64,000 bases of DNA from Phycisphaerae bacterium (GTDB lineage: Bacteria; Chloroflexota; Anaerolineae; 4572-78; J111), in assembly GCA_028285035.1 (NCBI GenBank), contig JANQQF010000017.1, forward strand, positions 1 to 64,000, written 5' to 3'. The translations under genes and the position numbers were made by a program. Below the pieces are notes generated by a model, which worked only from the letters and a program-made list of their open reading frames with translations, had not been told where the DNA came from and made no database searches. Shown here piece after piece: positions 1 to 7,803 of this stretch (position 1 is its first letter; every line of letters begins with the position of its first letter).

Positions 1-78
1 CAGTTACTCCTTCTTTATCAATTTCACAATGGCTTGCCTCTCGGTAAGGGCATCAAAGCCCTTCTTCAAGCTACCTGA
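1..78 (+). CDS. C-terminal end of an unidentified gene
   Basis: Frame 1 is open from the first base to a TGA at 76-78 and gives 25 residues rich in Leu, beginning QLLLLYQF and ending ALLQAT. The composition looks protein-like, but the fragment is too short to recognise a family. It would converge with the minus-strand AraC remnant that ends at 96. It may be chance coding. Confidence 0.3.
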   Translation, partial: QLLLLYQFHNGLPLGKGIKALLQAT

Positions 79-95
79 TTATTTATGACCAGCTC

Positions 96-434
96 TCAAT
101 TAGTTAAGCGAGTAAGATCTAATTTAATTCCGGCACACAAGAAAGGTTTCTCCGATGTAACTTCAGCAATGTCACTCTCGATTGGCATTGTTAAAAAGAG
201 GGTTAAGATTTTTCCAGCACTATAATCATACAGGTGCCCATTCAAATAACAATGTTTTTGACCCTGCCCCGTGATGATGATGGCAGGTTCATAAACTGTT
301 GGGGTTCTATGCTCTGCCTTGGAAGCCCGGTACAGTCCCAGATTTTCGATTCCTGTTAAATGAAGCCCATCAGTTGGGGCGTATCTACCCAACAGCGTGA
401 CAAATTCCTCAAATTTTTCTGCATTGTATTCCAT
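96..434 (-). pseudogene. Truncated AraC-type regulator, N-terminal domain only
   Basis: The 112-residue product matches the start of AraC regulators of the AraC_N type: a cupin-like ligand-sensing region with YEPAIIITGQGQK followed by a GHLYDYSAGKILTL stretch. Full-length relatives run to about 300 residues and carry two C-terminal helix-turn-helix motifs. Here the frame stops after LDLTRLTN, and the remaining 95 bases to the window edge hold no HTH in any frame. It is therefore a remnant or a frame-broken gene. It lies divergent to the SDR at 731, with the 19-bp tandem repeat between them, which is where an AraC regulator of that gene would bind. Whether the remnant is expressed cannot be told. 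Confidence 0.6.
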
Positions 435-437
435 AAG

Positions 438-535
438 TAATCCCCTGATTACGACTTAATCCCCTGATTACGACTTAATCCCCTGATTACGACTTGATCC
501 TCTGGTTATGACTTAATCTCCGATTACAGTTAAAT
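438..535. repeat. 19-bp tandem direct repeat, five units
   Basis: Units start at 442, 461 and 480 and are almost identical (CCCCTGATTACGACTTAAT); a fourth at 499 and a fifth near 518 have diverged. The array sits between the start codon of the AraC-type remnant (434, minus) and the SDR gene at 731 (plus). Position and regular spacing suggest an iterated regulator site, although polymerase slippage would also explain an array decaying at one end. Confidence 0.8.
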
Positions 536-730
536 TCTTTGTGTAATCAATTTAGCTCTACTATATCCAGTTTTGTTCGAAAACTCAAGAAAAAACTTTT
601 TATTTAGAGGATTGTGCAAATGATCGATGGATTTGTGTATTTAAACTTCCAATGTTTAGAGGTAGAATAGGTACATAAGTTTAAGTGTGCAACAAAAAAC
701 TGTTTATATCTAAAACCAAAGGAAAGAAAA

Positions 731-1543
731 ATGAAATCTATCGTCATTACAGGTTCAAGTTCAGGAATTGGGAAAGCAACAGCTAAATATTTTGCTGCGC
801 AAGGTTGGAAAGTGGCCGCCACGATGCGTAAGCCGGAAAATGAAACAGAACTCAATCAAATTGAGAATGTTTCGCTCTATCAATTAGACGTTACGAGTGA
901 CGACTCAATTGCCCAAGCAACCGAGCAAATCATCAGTGATTTTGGCACCGTTGATGTGGTGCTGAACAATGCGGGCTACGGCTTGATTGGTCCCTTTGAA
1001 GCGGCCTCAATTGAAGCGATTAAGCGTCAGTTTGACACCAACGTTTTTGGTTTGATGGCCGTCACTCGGGCCTTCCTGCCCCATTTCCGAGAAAATAAAG
1101 CGGGAATGTTTCTTAATGTTTCATCCATTGGCGGCTTGATTACCTTCCCGCTCATCAGCCTCTACCACAGCACCAAGTGGGCGGTTGAGGGGTTCTCAGA
1201 ATCACTCTCCTATGAATTGGGCCAATTGGGCATTCAGGTGAAACTTATCGAGCCGGGTGGGGTTGATACCGATTTTGGTGGTCGCTCAATGGACTTTGCG
1301 ATGAAAGAGGACCTAACCGCTTACGACGAGATGGTTGCAACATTCCGTGAGAACATGACAAATTCTGGCCTTGAGCGAAGCACCGCCGAATTTTTGGCCG
1401 AGGAAATTTACAAGGCCACCACGGATGGGAAACAGCAACTACGTTATGTAATCGGACCCGATGCTGAGCAACTTTATGCGATGCGAAAAGAACACGGTGA
1501 TGATGCGTTTATTGCCGGGATGTCGCAACGAATGTTTTCGTAA
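731..1543 (+). CDS. Short-chain dehydrogenase/reductase (classical SDR) 1
   Basis: This 270-residue classical SDR is a cytoplasmic NAD(P)-dependent oxidoreductase. The N-terminal cofactor motif is TGSSSGIGKA, followed by the NNAG motif (VVLNNAGYG) near residue 80, a catalytic Ser in LNVSSIGG and the YHSTK catalytic Tyr/Lys pair near residue 155, then PGGVDTDF. The length is normal for the family. An AAAGGAAAG stretch lies just before the ATG. It is the first of three SDR genes that lead into a P450 gene, so a role in oxidising a small hydrophobic or alcohol substrate is plausible. The substrate cannot be read from the sequence. Confidence 0.93.
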   Translation: MKSIVITGSSSGIGKATAKYFAAQGWKVAATMRKPENETELNQIENVSLYQLDVTSDDSIAQATEQIISDFGTVDVVLNNAGYGLIGPFEAASIEAIKRQFDTNVFGLMAVTRAFLPHFRENKAGMFLNVSSIGGLITFPLISLYHSTKWAVEGFSESLSYELGQLGIQVKLIEPGGVDTDFGGRSMDFAMKEDLTAYDEMVATFRENMTNSGLERSTAEFLAEEIYKATTDGKQQLRYVIGPDAEQLYAMRKEHGDDAFIAGMSQRMFS

Positions 1544-1554
1544 AGTAATTGTTG

Positions 1555-1589
1555 AGGTCATCCTTCAGCCGATGGTTGGAGGACGACCT
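1555..1589 (+). other. Intercistronic hairpin
   Basis: Arms 1555-1564 and 1580-1589 (AGGTCATCCT / AGGACGACCT) pair with one mismatch. The hairpin lies between SDR 1 and the ribosome site of SDR 2. No T-run follows, so mRNA processing or stabilisation is more likely than termination. Confidence 0.5.
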
Positions 1590-1633
1590 GACAAGATGAA
1601 TTTCTGCCGCTTAAAAACAGAAGGAGTACAAAA

Positions 1634-2419
1634 ATGAGCAAAAAAACAGCCCTGATTACTGGGGCATCGAGTGGGATTGGGAAAGAATTGGCCCGCATTC
1701 ACGCCGAACGTGGTGGCGATTTGGTGATTGTGGCCCGACGTGATGATAAGTTGCAAGCCCTTAAAATGGAGTTGGAAAGCAATCACGGCGTTAAGGTGAT
1801 GGTGATCGCCAAAGATCTGGCTCTGCCCGAGGCCGCCACTGAAATTTACAATGAAGTCACACAGGCTGGAGTGGAGGTGAATTACCTCATCAACAACGCT
1901 GGATTTGGCGGGCATGGCAAGTTCCACGAGCGAGCTTGGGAACAAGATTTGGCAATGATCAACCTCAATATCGTGGCGTTGACCGCCCTCACCCGATTTT
2001 TCTTGCCCGATTTTGTCAAGCGTAATGAAGGTCGCATCCTCAATGTTTCGTCAACGGCGGCCCTTTTGCCCGGTCCGTTGCAAGCCGTTTACTACGCCAG
2101 CAAAGCCTACGTTACCTCCTTCAGTAATGCCATTGCCGAAGAGTTGCACGATACAAATATCACCGTGACCGCCCTGATGCCAGGTGCGACAGAAACTGAA
2201 TTTGCCAGCACCTCTGGAATGGACAAAACGAGCTTGTTTGATAATTCATTCAGTGCAAGGTTTGTTGCTGAAGAGGGATATGAGGCAATGTTAGCCGGTC
2301 AGTTAGATATTATGTCGGGGCTTACCTTTGCTCAACGTATGATGATGACAGCACTACCTGTTACACCCAAGAAAATGTTATTAAAACAAGTTCGTCAGAT
2401 GCAAGAGATACCAGCTTAG
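1634..2419 (+). CDS. Short-chain dehydrogenase/reductase (SDR) 2
   Basis: The 261-residue protein is an SDR of the DltE/YqjQ-like kind. The cofactor motif is TGASSGIGKE at the N-terminus, with an NNAGFGGHG motif, LNVSSTAALLPG and the catalytic YYASKAY, then MPGATETEF. A strong AAGGAG at 1621-1626 sits seven bases before the ATG. It is co-directional with SDR 1 (90 bp upstream) and SDR 3, so the three may form one transcript. It has only family-level similarity to its neighbours, so this is not a recent tandem duplication. The substrate is unknown. Confidence 0.93.
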   Translation: MSKKTALITGASSGIGKELARIHAERGGDLVIVARRDDKLQALKMELESNHGVKVMVIAKDLALPEAATEIYNEVTQAGVEVNYLINNAGFGGHGKFHERAWEQDLAMINLNIVALTALTRFFLPDFVKRNEGRILNVSSTAALLPGPLQAVYYASKAYVTSFSNAIAEELHDTNITVTALMPGATETEFASTSGMDKTSLFDNSFSARFVAEEGYEAMLAGQLDIMSGLTFAQRMMMTALPVTPKKMLLKQVRQMQEIPA

Positions 2420-2540
2420 GTGTGTCATAGCTTAAAGTAACCGAGAAGAAACTGTGATACTTTGAGGTTTGCGGTTAATCTTTATAGAAATTTTGATGAA
2501 ATAAACCGCCAAGCAATTAAATTCAATGAAATGAAATGTA

Positions 2541-3452
2541 ATGCATATGATGAAAGAAAAATGGACGACAGATAATATACCTGATCTGACAGGGAAAATC
2601 GCAATCGTAACGGGGGCCAATAGTGGTATCGGGTATGAGACCGCTTTGGTCTTGGCTCAAAAAAGCGCAACCTTGGTGATGGCCTGCCGAAATTTAGACA
2701 AGGCCAATCAAGCCGCCGAGCAAATTCGAGCCACCAATCCAGCCGGAACCGTGGACACAATGCAACTAGACTTGGGCGATCTTGACTCAGTCAAAGCCTT
2801 CGCTTCGGCATTTCTTGAAACGTATGACCGGCTAGATTTACTCATCAACAATGCTGGAATTATGGTGCCCCCTTACGGGAAGACCGCCCAAGGCTTTGAA
2901 ACACAGTTTGGGGTTAATCACCTCGGTCACTTCACGTTGACAGGCCTGCTACTTGAGCGTTTGCTGCAAACACCCCAAGCCCGGGTCATTACCGTGAGCA
3001 GCATTGCCCACCGTTTTGGTCAAATTGATTTTGATGATTTGAACTGGGAGAACGGCTATAAGCCTAACCCAGCGTATGGGCAGAGTAAACTGGCCAACTT
3101 GCTCTTTACGTATGAATTACAGCGCAAGTTGGCGGCTGCAGGCAAAGATACCATCTCTGTCGCCGCCCACCCTGGCTGGACAGAAACCAATTTGCAGCAG
3201 CACAGCGGGTTTGCTCGCTTCCTCAATCCTTTCTTTGCCCAGAATACGTCGATGGGAGCTTTGCCTACTTTAATGGCCGCGACGGACTCCTCTGTGAACG
3301 GGGGCGAATATTTTGGACCAAGTGGCTTTTTAGAGATGAACGGATATCCCAAAAAAGTGCCCTCAACTGATCGCTCACACGATCAGGCCGTGGCTGACAA
3401 ACTTTGGCGCGTGTCGGAAGAATTAACCGGAATAAGCTACACCCTAGGATAA
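2541..3452 (+). CDS. Short-chain dehydrogenase/reductase (retinol dehydrogenase/WWOX-like SDR) 3
   Basis: The 303-residue SDR is of the longer retinol-dehydrogenase/protochlorophyllide-reductase-like type. Motifs are TGANSGIGYETA for NAD(P), LLINNAGIM, ITVSSIAH and the catalytic YGQSK, followed by AHPGWTETNLQ. Three candidate ATGs lie close together (2541, 2547, 2550) and no strong ribosome site separates them; the first is used here. The gene stops nine bases before the P450 start, so the two are probably co-transcribed. Members of this family reduce or oxidise lipophilic aldehydes and alcohols; the specific substrate is not visible. Confidence 0.92.
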   Translation: MHMMKEKWTTDNIPDLTGKIAIVTGANSGIGYETALVLAQKSATLVMACRNLDKANQAAEQIRATNPAGTVDTMQLDLGDLDSVKAFASAFLETYDRLDLLINNAGIMVPPYGKTAQGFETQFGVNHLGHFTLTGLLLERLLQTPQARVITVSSIAHRFGQIDFDDLNWENGYKPNPAYGQSKLANLLFTYELQRKLAAAGKDTISVAAHPGWTETNLQQHSGFARFLNPFFAQNTSMGALPTLMAATDSSVNGGEYFGPSGFLEMNGYPKKVPSTDRSHDQAVADKLWRVSEELTGISYTLG

Positions 3453-3463
3453 TAGTTAGCGTG

Positions 3464-4645
3464 ATGACAAACAGCTACGATCAGTACAACGACTTACACA
3501 CTAGTGGCCCAATCATCGTTCAATCAGGGTATCAAGGCGCGACGGCGTATGTGATTGGTCATCAAGAGGCCAAGCAGATTCTGGGCGATCATAAACGGTT
3601 TGTGAAAGATGTTCAGAACACCCTGCCGCCATCCCAACGCTCGCCATCTGAGCCGGGGAATGATCTGTTTACGCTACTCTATCACAACATGCTCAGCACC
3701 GATGAGCCGGATCATACCCGATTACGCGCCCTGGTCAGCAAAGCCTTCACCCGTCGGCGCATTCAATCGATGGCCCCTCGTATTCAGGAAATCGCCGATC
3801 AGCTTATCGACGAATTTGAGACAAAAGGTGAGGTTGATCTGATTGAAGCCTACGCCTTTCCCTTGCCCATCATTGTCATTTGTGAGTTGCTGGGTATTCC
3901 GATTGAAGATCGGGATAAATTTCGAGCGTGGTCACACGCCTTTCTGGGCATCGCCTACGATGAGGCATCCTACTTCCAACTGCTCAACGACTTTGTCCAG
4001 TACATCGGGCAGGTGATTGCTGATCGCCGCGCCAACCCCGGCGATGATTTTGTTTCGGGCCTGGTTCACGCCGAAGAGGATGGTGAACGGCTCACTGAGC
4101 AGGAGCTTTATAGCATGATCGCGTTGTTGATCGTGGCTGGGCACGAAACAACGGTCAATCTGATTGGGAATGGGATGGCTGCTTTGTTGCAGCACCCTGA
4201 CCAGATGGCCCTCTTGCGGCGGGACCCTAACTTGATTGAGGGGGCCATTGAGGAGTTTATGCGCTATGAGGGATCAGTTGAGATGGCGACCACACGCTAC
4301 GCCGCTGAGGATGTTCAGGTTGGCGATACCCTAATTCGGCGGGGGACACCGGTTGTTGTTATTCTGGCTGCAACGAGTCGCGATCAGGCTGAATTTGAAA
4401 ACCCTGCGGAATTAGATATCACCCGCCAAGCCAATAAACATTTGGGTTTTGGTTATGGTGTGCATTATTGTATTGGTGCCCCTTTAGCCCGCCTTGAGGC
4501 CAAAATTGCCTTCAATACGCTGCTCAAGCGATTACCCAACCTTCAATTGAGCGTGCCTGCTTCACAGCTTGAGTATAACGACAGCTCGATTGTGCACGGG
4601 GTGGCTCGGTTGCCAGTCCGATGGGATGCAACGGGAAAAGGTTAA
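3464..4645 (+). CDS. Cytochrome P450 (bacterial soluble type)
   Basis: This soluble monooxygenase needs ferredoxin/reductase partners, none of which is adjacent. The I-helix oxygen-binding motif is AGHETT, the K-helix ExxR is EFMR, and the haem loop is FGYGVHYCIGAPLAR with the axial Cys near residue 335. At 393 residues it is normal for the CYP107-like bacterial group. The open frame extends upstream to 3404 but overlaps the SDR gene in another phase; GTG 3461 or ATG 3464 just after the SDR stop is the natural start. The SDR-P450 pairing suggests hydroxylation followed by oxidation of the alcohol. It could serve catabolism or a small biosynthetic pathway. Confidence 0.93.
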   Translation: MTNSYDQYNDLHTSGPIIVQSGYQGATAYVIGHQEAKQILGDHKRFVKDVQNTLPPSQRSPSEPGNDLFTLLYHNMLSTDEPDHTRLRALVSKAFTRRRIQSMAPRIQEIADQLIDEFETKGEVDLIEAYAFPLPIIVICELLGIPIEDRDKFRAWSHAFLGIAYDEASYFQLLNDFVQYIGQVIADRRANPGDDFVSGLVHAEEDGERLTEQELYSMIALLIVAGHETTVNLIGNGMAALLQHPDQMALLRRDPNLIEGAIEEFMRYEGSVEMATTRYAAEDVQVGDTLIRRGTPVVVILAATSRDQAEFENPAELDITRQANKHLGFGYGVHYCIGAPLARLEAKIAFNTLLKRLPNLQLSVPASQLEYNDSSIVHGVARLPVRWDATGKG

Positions 4646-4680
4646 ATCTAATGTATTAACGTTACATGGGGTAGAAATCG

Positions 4681-4745
4681 ACAGGATTGACAAGATTTAC
4701 AGAATTAAAAATGTTATGTAATCTTGATAATCCTGTTAATCCTGT
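4681..4745. repeat. Imperfect inverted repeat built on ACAGGATT words
   Basis: The left arm begins ACAGGATTGACAAGATT at 4681 and the right arm ends ATCCTGTTAATCCTGT at about 4745. The arms match with a few mismatches around a short AT-rich centre. It lies between the convergent P450 and NB-ARC genes, so it may act as a two-way terminator. This type of word recurs as dispersed elements in many bacterial genomes. Confidence 0.6.
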
Positions 4746-4785
4746 CCAAAATTCAGCGTTTATTTGGGTAATTCATCATGGGATT

Positions 4786-7362
4786 TCACCCCCCACTCAA
4801 CACTGCCAGCAACGCCTCCGCCTCCTCAAACGCCACTTTGTAGTGATACGGTGGGCCATCGCAGTACGCTAAATCCTTGGCCCGCTGGGCAAACTCCAGC
4901 GCGGTTTCCCACTCCCCCGCCTTGTGAGCCTGTTCCGCAAAAAAAAGACACACGTCCGCCCCTTGTAACACATAACCGCACCGTTCCGTGATCACCAACG
5001 CCTCCGCCGCCAACCGTTGGGCCTCCTCCGCTGCCCCCTGCACCACCTGCAAGCGGGCCAGATTGAGCAAAATTTCAGCCTCAGTTTCAACCAAATCGAT
5101 GCCTCGGCAGCGGGTCAGAGCCTCGATCAGGTGGGTTTCTGCCGTGGATAGAGCGCCCTCGACACGGAGGGCTGCTCCCAAGAGCCAGTAAGCGCGTATA
5201 AAGTCACTCGCATTGGGCCGACCAACTTTTTTGCGTTCCTTAGCTAGCTCCAAAGCGCGGCCGGCGGTCTCTGGGGACAGGATAAAGGGGGTAGAGTCTT
5301 CGTTTATCTTTGCTGGTTGATCGTCTATGCCTCCACTGGGCTGGAGCACTAGACCCCGTTGGTACAACAGTCCCGCCAAAGCGCGATAGGCCCATGTAAG
5401 GCCTTGCGATTGGACATGGTCTAACTTCTCACACAGAGTCAGAGCCGTGTCTAACGCCTCTACCGCCTCAGTCCACACCCCTCGATAGGCCAGCAGCCGT
5501 CCCAGCTCCATCTGGCCGTTAGCCTCCCAAAATTCATCCTCAATCTCTCGGGACAACGTAATCTGGCGGCGGAGGTTGGTCTCGGCGGCCTGTAATAACC
5601 CGATGGGGAGTTGCGCCATGTTGGCCAAGTTCCCCAGTCCAATAGCCAAAAATTCCTTATTAGCCATCTGATTTTCGTAAATGTCATTTGCTATCTCAAA
5701 CAGCTGCATCGCCCGCCTCGGTTGGCCGTTGCAGCTATAGCTGTTGGCCAATTCGTTCATTGCGTGAGCCTGATCTGCTTCCTGTTCAAGTTTCGGTAGT
5801 TGATGCTCGCCATTGATGAATAGGCCACGCAAAAGCTCTATTTGAGTTTGATATGCCCCAAGTTGGTAGTAGAGTGTTCGCCAAATTCGGTCACGAAACA
5901 GTTCCCACGCCATATCATATTGACCAGCCCGTAAGGTGTGGTGGTAGTGTTCAATCAGTGGGATCAGGTCTTCCAGTTTCTCCACTTTTGCAGGTTCCTC
6001 AACGGCGGCAAAGTAATCCCGCAGACGGGTATGGGTGGTGGTGGGGTCAATTAGACGGTCATAGGCGTAACGGCGGACGATGGGATGGAGATCGAAGCGG
6101 CGGGTAGCTGGGTCGTGGTGGAGGAGGCCGCGGGTGAGGAGGAGGCTGAGGGTGGAATCGACGGGCGTTGGCCCCCCTAGCCCCCCAGAGCGGGCATCCA
6201 CAGCCACCTGTCGCAGCACGACAACTTCCACTGGCCCACGAAAACAGGCAATCATCCCGAGTAGGGCGCGTTGGGGTAGGGTCAGGCGGTCGTAGCTCTG
6301 TTCCAGGACGTGGTGCTGACGTTGGACTAAGTCGCCGCTCAGATCGAGGTTCTGGGCCGCCGCAACATCACCAGGGTTATCAAAATCCGATAAGATCACC
6401 CCAGCCAACAGTTGTAGACTGAGGGGGTGGTAGCCGTAGGGTTTTCCGGCGGCTTCCAACTCGGCGCGACTGCCTTTGATGCCGTTTGCTTGGAAATAGG
6501 CAGCGGCATCGGCTGGGGTCAGGGCGGTCAGTTCTTCCTCACGACACCCTTGTAAGAGCAAGCCGTTTCGGGTTTCTACAGCCGTGGGGCGGAGGCGACT
6601 GGTCAACAAGACTCGTCCCGCCAAACGTGGGACAGCGGCTATCCCACGCAAAAATTCTACGGCCAGCGGTGAGACGCACTCTCGCCCAGAACCATAAGCG
6701 GCCACAACTTCTGGATTGTCGGCATCTCCTTGGTAGGCGGCCCCTAAACCGCTGTAGGCACGCAGAGCCCGCTCAAAGCCATCCAGCACGAGCAGTAGAC
6801 CGGGCTGGTGTAAGGCTCGTAGCAGGATTTGCACTTGTTGGCGGGGATTGATGCGGATGGGATCGTGTCCTAGATAGGCCAGGGTCTCGGCCAGAAATTG
6901 TTCAAAGGTCGCGTTGGTTTCATACAGGCTCCACCATACCACACGAGGCCACTTGGTGGGGTCTACCTTGTTTTGTAGCCAGTGCCAGGTCAAGGCACTT
7001 TTACCAAAGCCGCCCAAAGCTCGCACCAAAAGGAGGGGGTGAGCTGGAGACTCGGCCAGCCAGTCGGTTAGCATCTGTTGCTCGGTCTGTCGTCCGGTAA
7101 AGTGTTCGGTGGCCCCCAAATAAGGATGGACTAGATGCCAGTTGGCTCGACCCAAGGCTGGGTCTGGGGCTGCGCCGGGGGCGAGGGTTTTGTATTTGGC
7201 CTGTAACTGGGCGAGTGCGCTTTTGTACTTGTTAATTTCGGTGGTGATGTGGGCAGGTACATGTAGGCCAAAGGTGGCGACCTGGGTTTCCAATGTCTCT
7301 AAATGGGTTTGCGTTGCCACAATCAAATTCTTGAGCTTTTCGATTTCATTCTTTTGTGTCAT
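4786..7362 (-). CDS. NB-ARC/NLR-like ATPase with C-terminal TPRs
   Basis: The 858-residue signalling ATPase has three parts. Residues 1-60 are a short coiled, helical region with FGLHVPAHITTEI, resembling adaptor segments at the N-terminus of bacterial NACHT/NB-ARC proteins. An NTPase follows, with Walker A GGFGKS at 117-122, Walker B LVLD at 191-194, a sensor LLTSR and a GYHPLSL motif that matches the plant/animal GLPLAL. From about 480 to the end are helical TPR-like repeats. No catalytic effector domain is fused. Such proteins act as threat sensors or transcription-linked switches, and several are antiphage defences (Avs-like). It has its own candidate promoter (7397-7425) and a GGAGG ribosome site. 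Function is inferred from architecture only. Confidence 0.85.
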   Translation of the reverse strand: MTQKNEIEKLKNLIVATQTHLETLETQVATFGLHVPAHITTEINKYKSALAQLQAKYKTLAPGAAPDPALGRANWHLVHPYLGATEHFTGRQTEQQMLTDWLAESPAHPLLLVRALGGFGKSALTWHWLQNKVDPTKWPRVVWWSLYETNATFEQFLAETLAYLGHDPIRINPRQQVQILLRALHQPGLLLVLDGFERALRAYSGLGAAYQGDADNPEVVAAYGSGRECVSPLAVEFLRGIAAVPRLAGRVLLTSRLRPTAVETRNGLLLQGCREEELTALTPADAAAYFQANGIKGSRAELEAAGKPYGYHPLSLQLLAGVILSDFDNPGDVAAAQNLDLSGDLVQRQHHVLEQSYDRLTLPQRALLGMIACFRGPVEVVVLRQVAVDARSGGLGGPTPVDSTLSLLLTRGLLHHDPATRRFDLHPIVRRYAYDRLIDPTTTHTRLRDYFAAVEEPAKVEKLEDLIPLIEHYHHTLRAGQYDMAWELFRDRIWRTLYYQLGAYQTQIELLRGLFINGEHQLPKLEQEADQAHAMNELANSYSCNGQPRRAMQLFEIANDIYENQMANKEFLAIGLGNLANMAQLPIGLLQAAETNLRRQITLSREIEDEFWEANGQMELGRLLAYRGVWTEAVEALDTALTLCEKLDHVQSQGLTWAYRALAGLLYQRGLVLQPSGGIDDQPAKINEDSTPFILSPETAGRALELAKERKKVGRPNASDFIRAYWLLGAALRVEGALSTAETHLIEALTRCRGIDLVETEAEILLNLARLQVVQGAAEEAQRLAAEALVITERCGYVLQGADVCLFFAEQAHKAGEWETALEFAQRAKDLAYCDGPPYHYKVAFEEAEALLAVLSGG

Positions 7363-7396
7363 CAGTGGCCTCCGGGGGTGGGTAACCTTGACTCAA

Positions 7397-7425
7397 ATGA
7401 TACAAAATAGTGTGGGGGATGGCAA
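7397..7425 (-). promoter_or_regulatory. Candidate sigma-70-type promoter of the NB-ARC gene
   Basis: On the minus strand TTGCCA (7420-7425) and TATCAT (7397-7402) are separated by 17 bases. A start site near 7390 would give a 5' leader of about 28 bases containing GGAGG just before the ATG at 7362. The match is good but was found by eye. Confidence 0.45.
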
Positions 7426-7494
7426 GTGAATGGTATTGAATAGTACTTTGACAGACTGACTTCATTGCACATTTACTTGATTTTGGTGCGATGG

Positions 7495-7519
7495 ATTCCC
7501 GACAAAATCACTCGGGAAT
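7495..7519. repeat. Short inverted repeat ATTCCCGA-N9-TCGGGAAT
   Basis: Arms 7495-7502 and 7512-7519 are perfectly complementary with a 9-base loop. The form resembles small dispersed ATTCCC-N-GGGAAT elements known from other bacteria. No second copy was noticed in this window. Confidence 0.55.
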
Positions 7520-7803
7520 GACATTACTAAGAGATTTAGGTTTAGTTTGGGGCGCGTTTATTTTTATACCTCATATCGAAAACAATCTACGATGTGGTCG
7601 TTGACCATCCCTGTGGACTGGGGCACTCAAATTGTCATACGATTTTATATTTTTACTTGGTGAGTTTAGCCACGCGCAGTAACTCATATTCGAGGTTTAA
7701 ATAATCGAACGATACTTTCGCCGTTTGATTTTCCAGATGGAGGTTCGATCAAAAGGAAATCTAACACTTTATCAGGTTTTTTATTTCAGCTTGACGAGGC
7801 ACA

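Larger units (their letters stand above)
7363..7803. other. 441-bp gap between two large regulators
   Basis: No convincing coding frame is present. It holds the candidate promoter of the NB-ARC gene at one end and a perfect 8-bp inverted repeat at 7495-7519. The rest is AT-rich sequence in which nothing further was recognised. Confidence 0.6.

Noticed and set aside
438..535. CRISPR array
   Set aside because: The 19-bp units follow each other directly with no spacers and there are no cas genes.
2482..2760. Minus-strand open frame upstream of SDR 3, Arg-rich
   Set aside because: It overlaps the real SDR start in antisense and shows no domain or ribosome site.
731..3452. The three SDRs as mycofactocin-coupled SDRs
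   Set aside because: They lack the recognisable insertion near the cofactor-binding region of that family and stand 29 kb from mftA. Classical SDR motifs explain them.
4764..4991. Plus-strand Pro-rich open frame at the end of the NB-ARC gene
   Set aside because: It is antisense to the gene's C-terminus and has no ribosome site.
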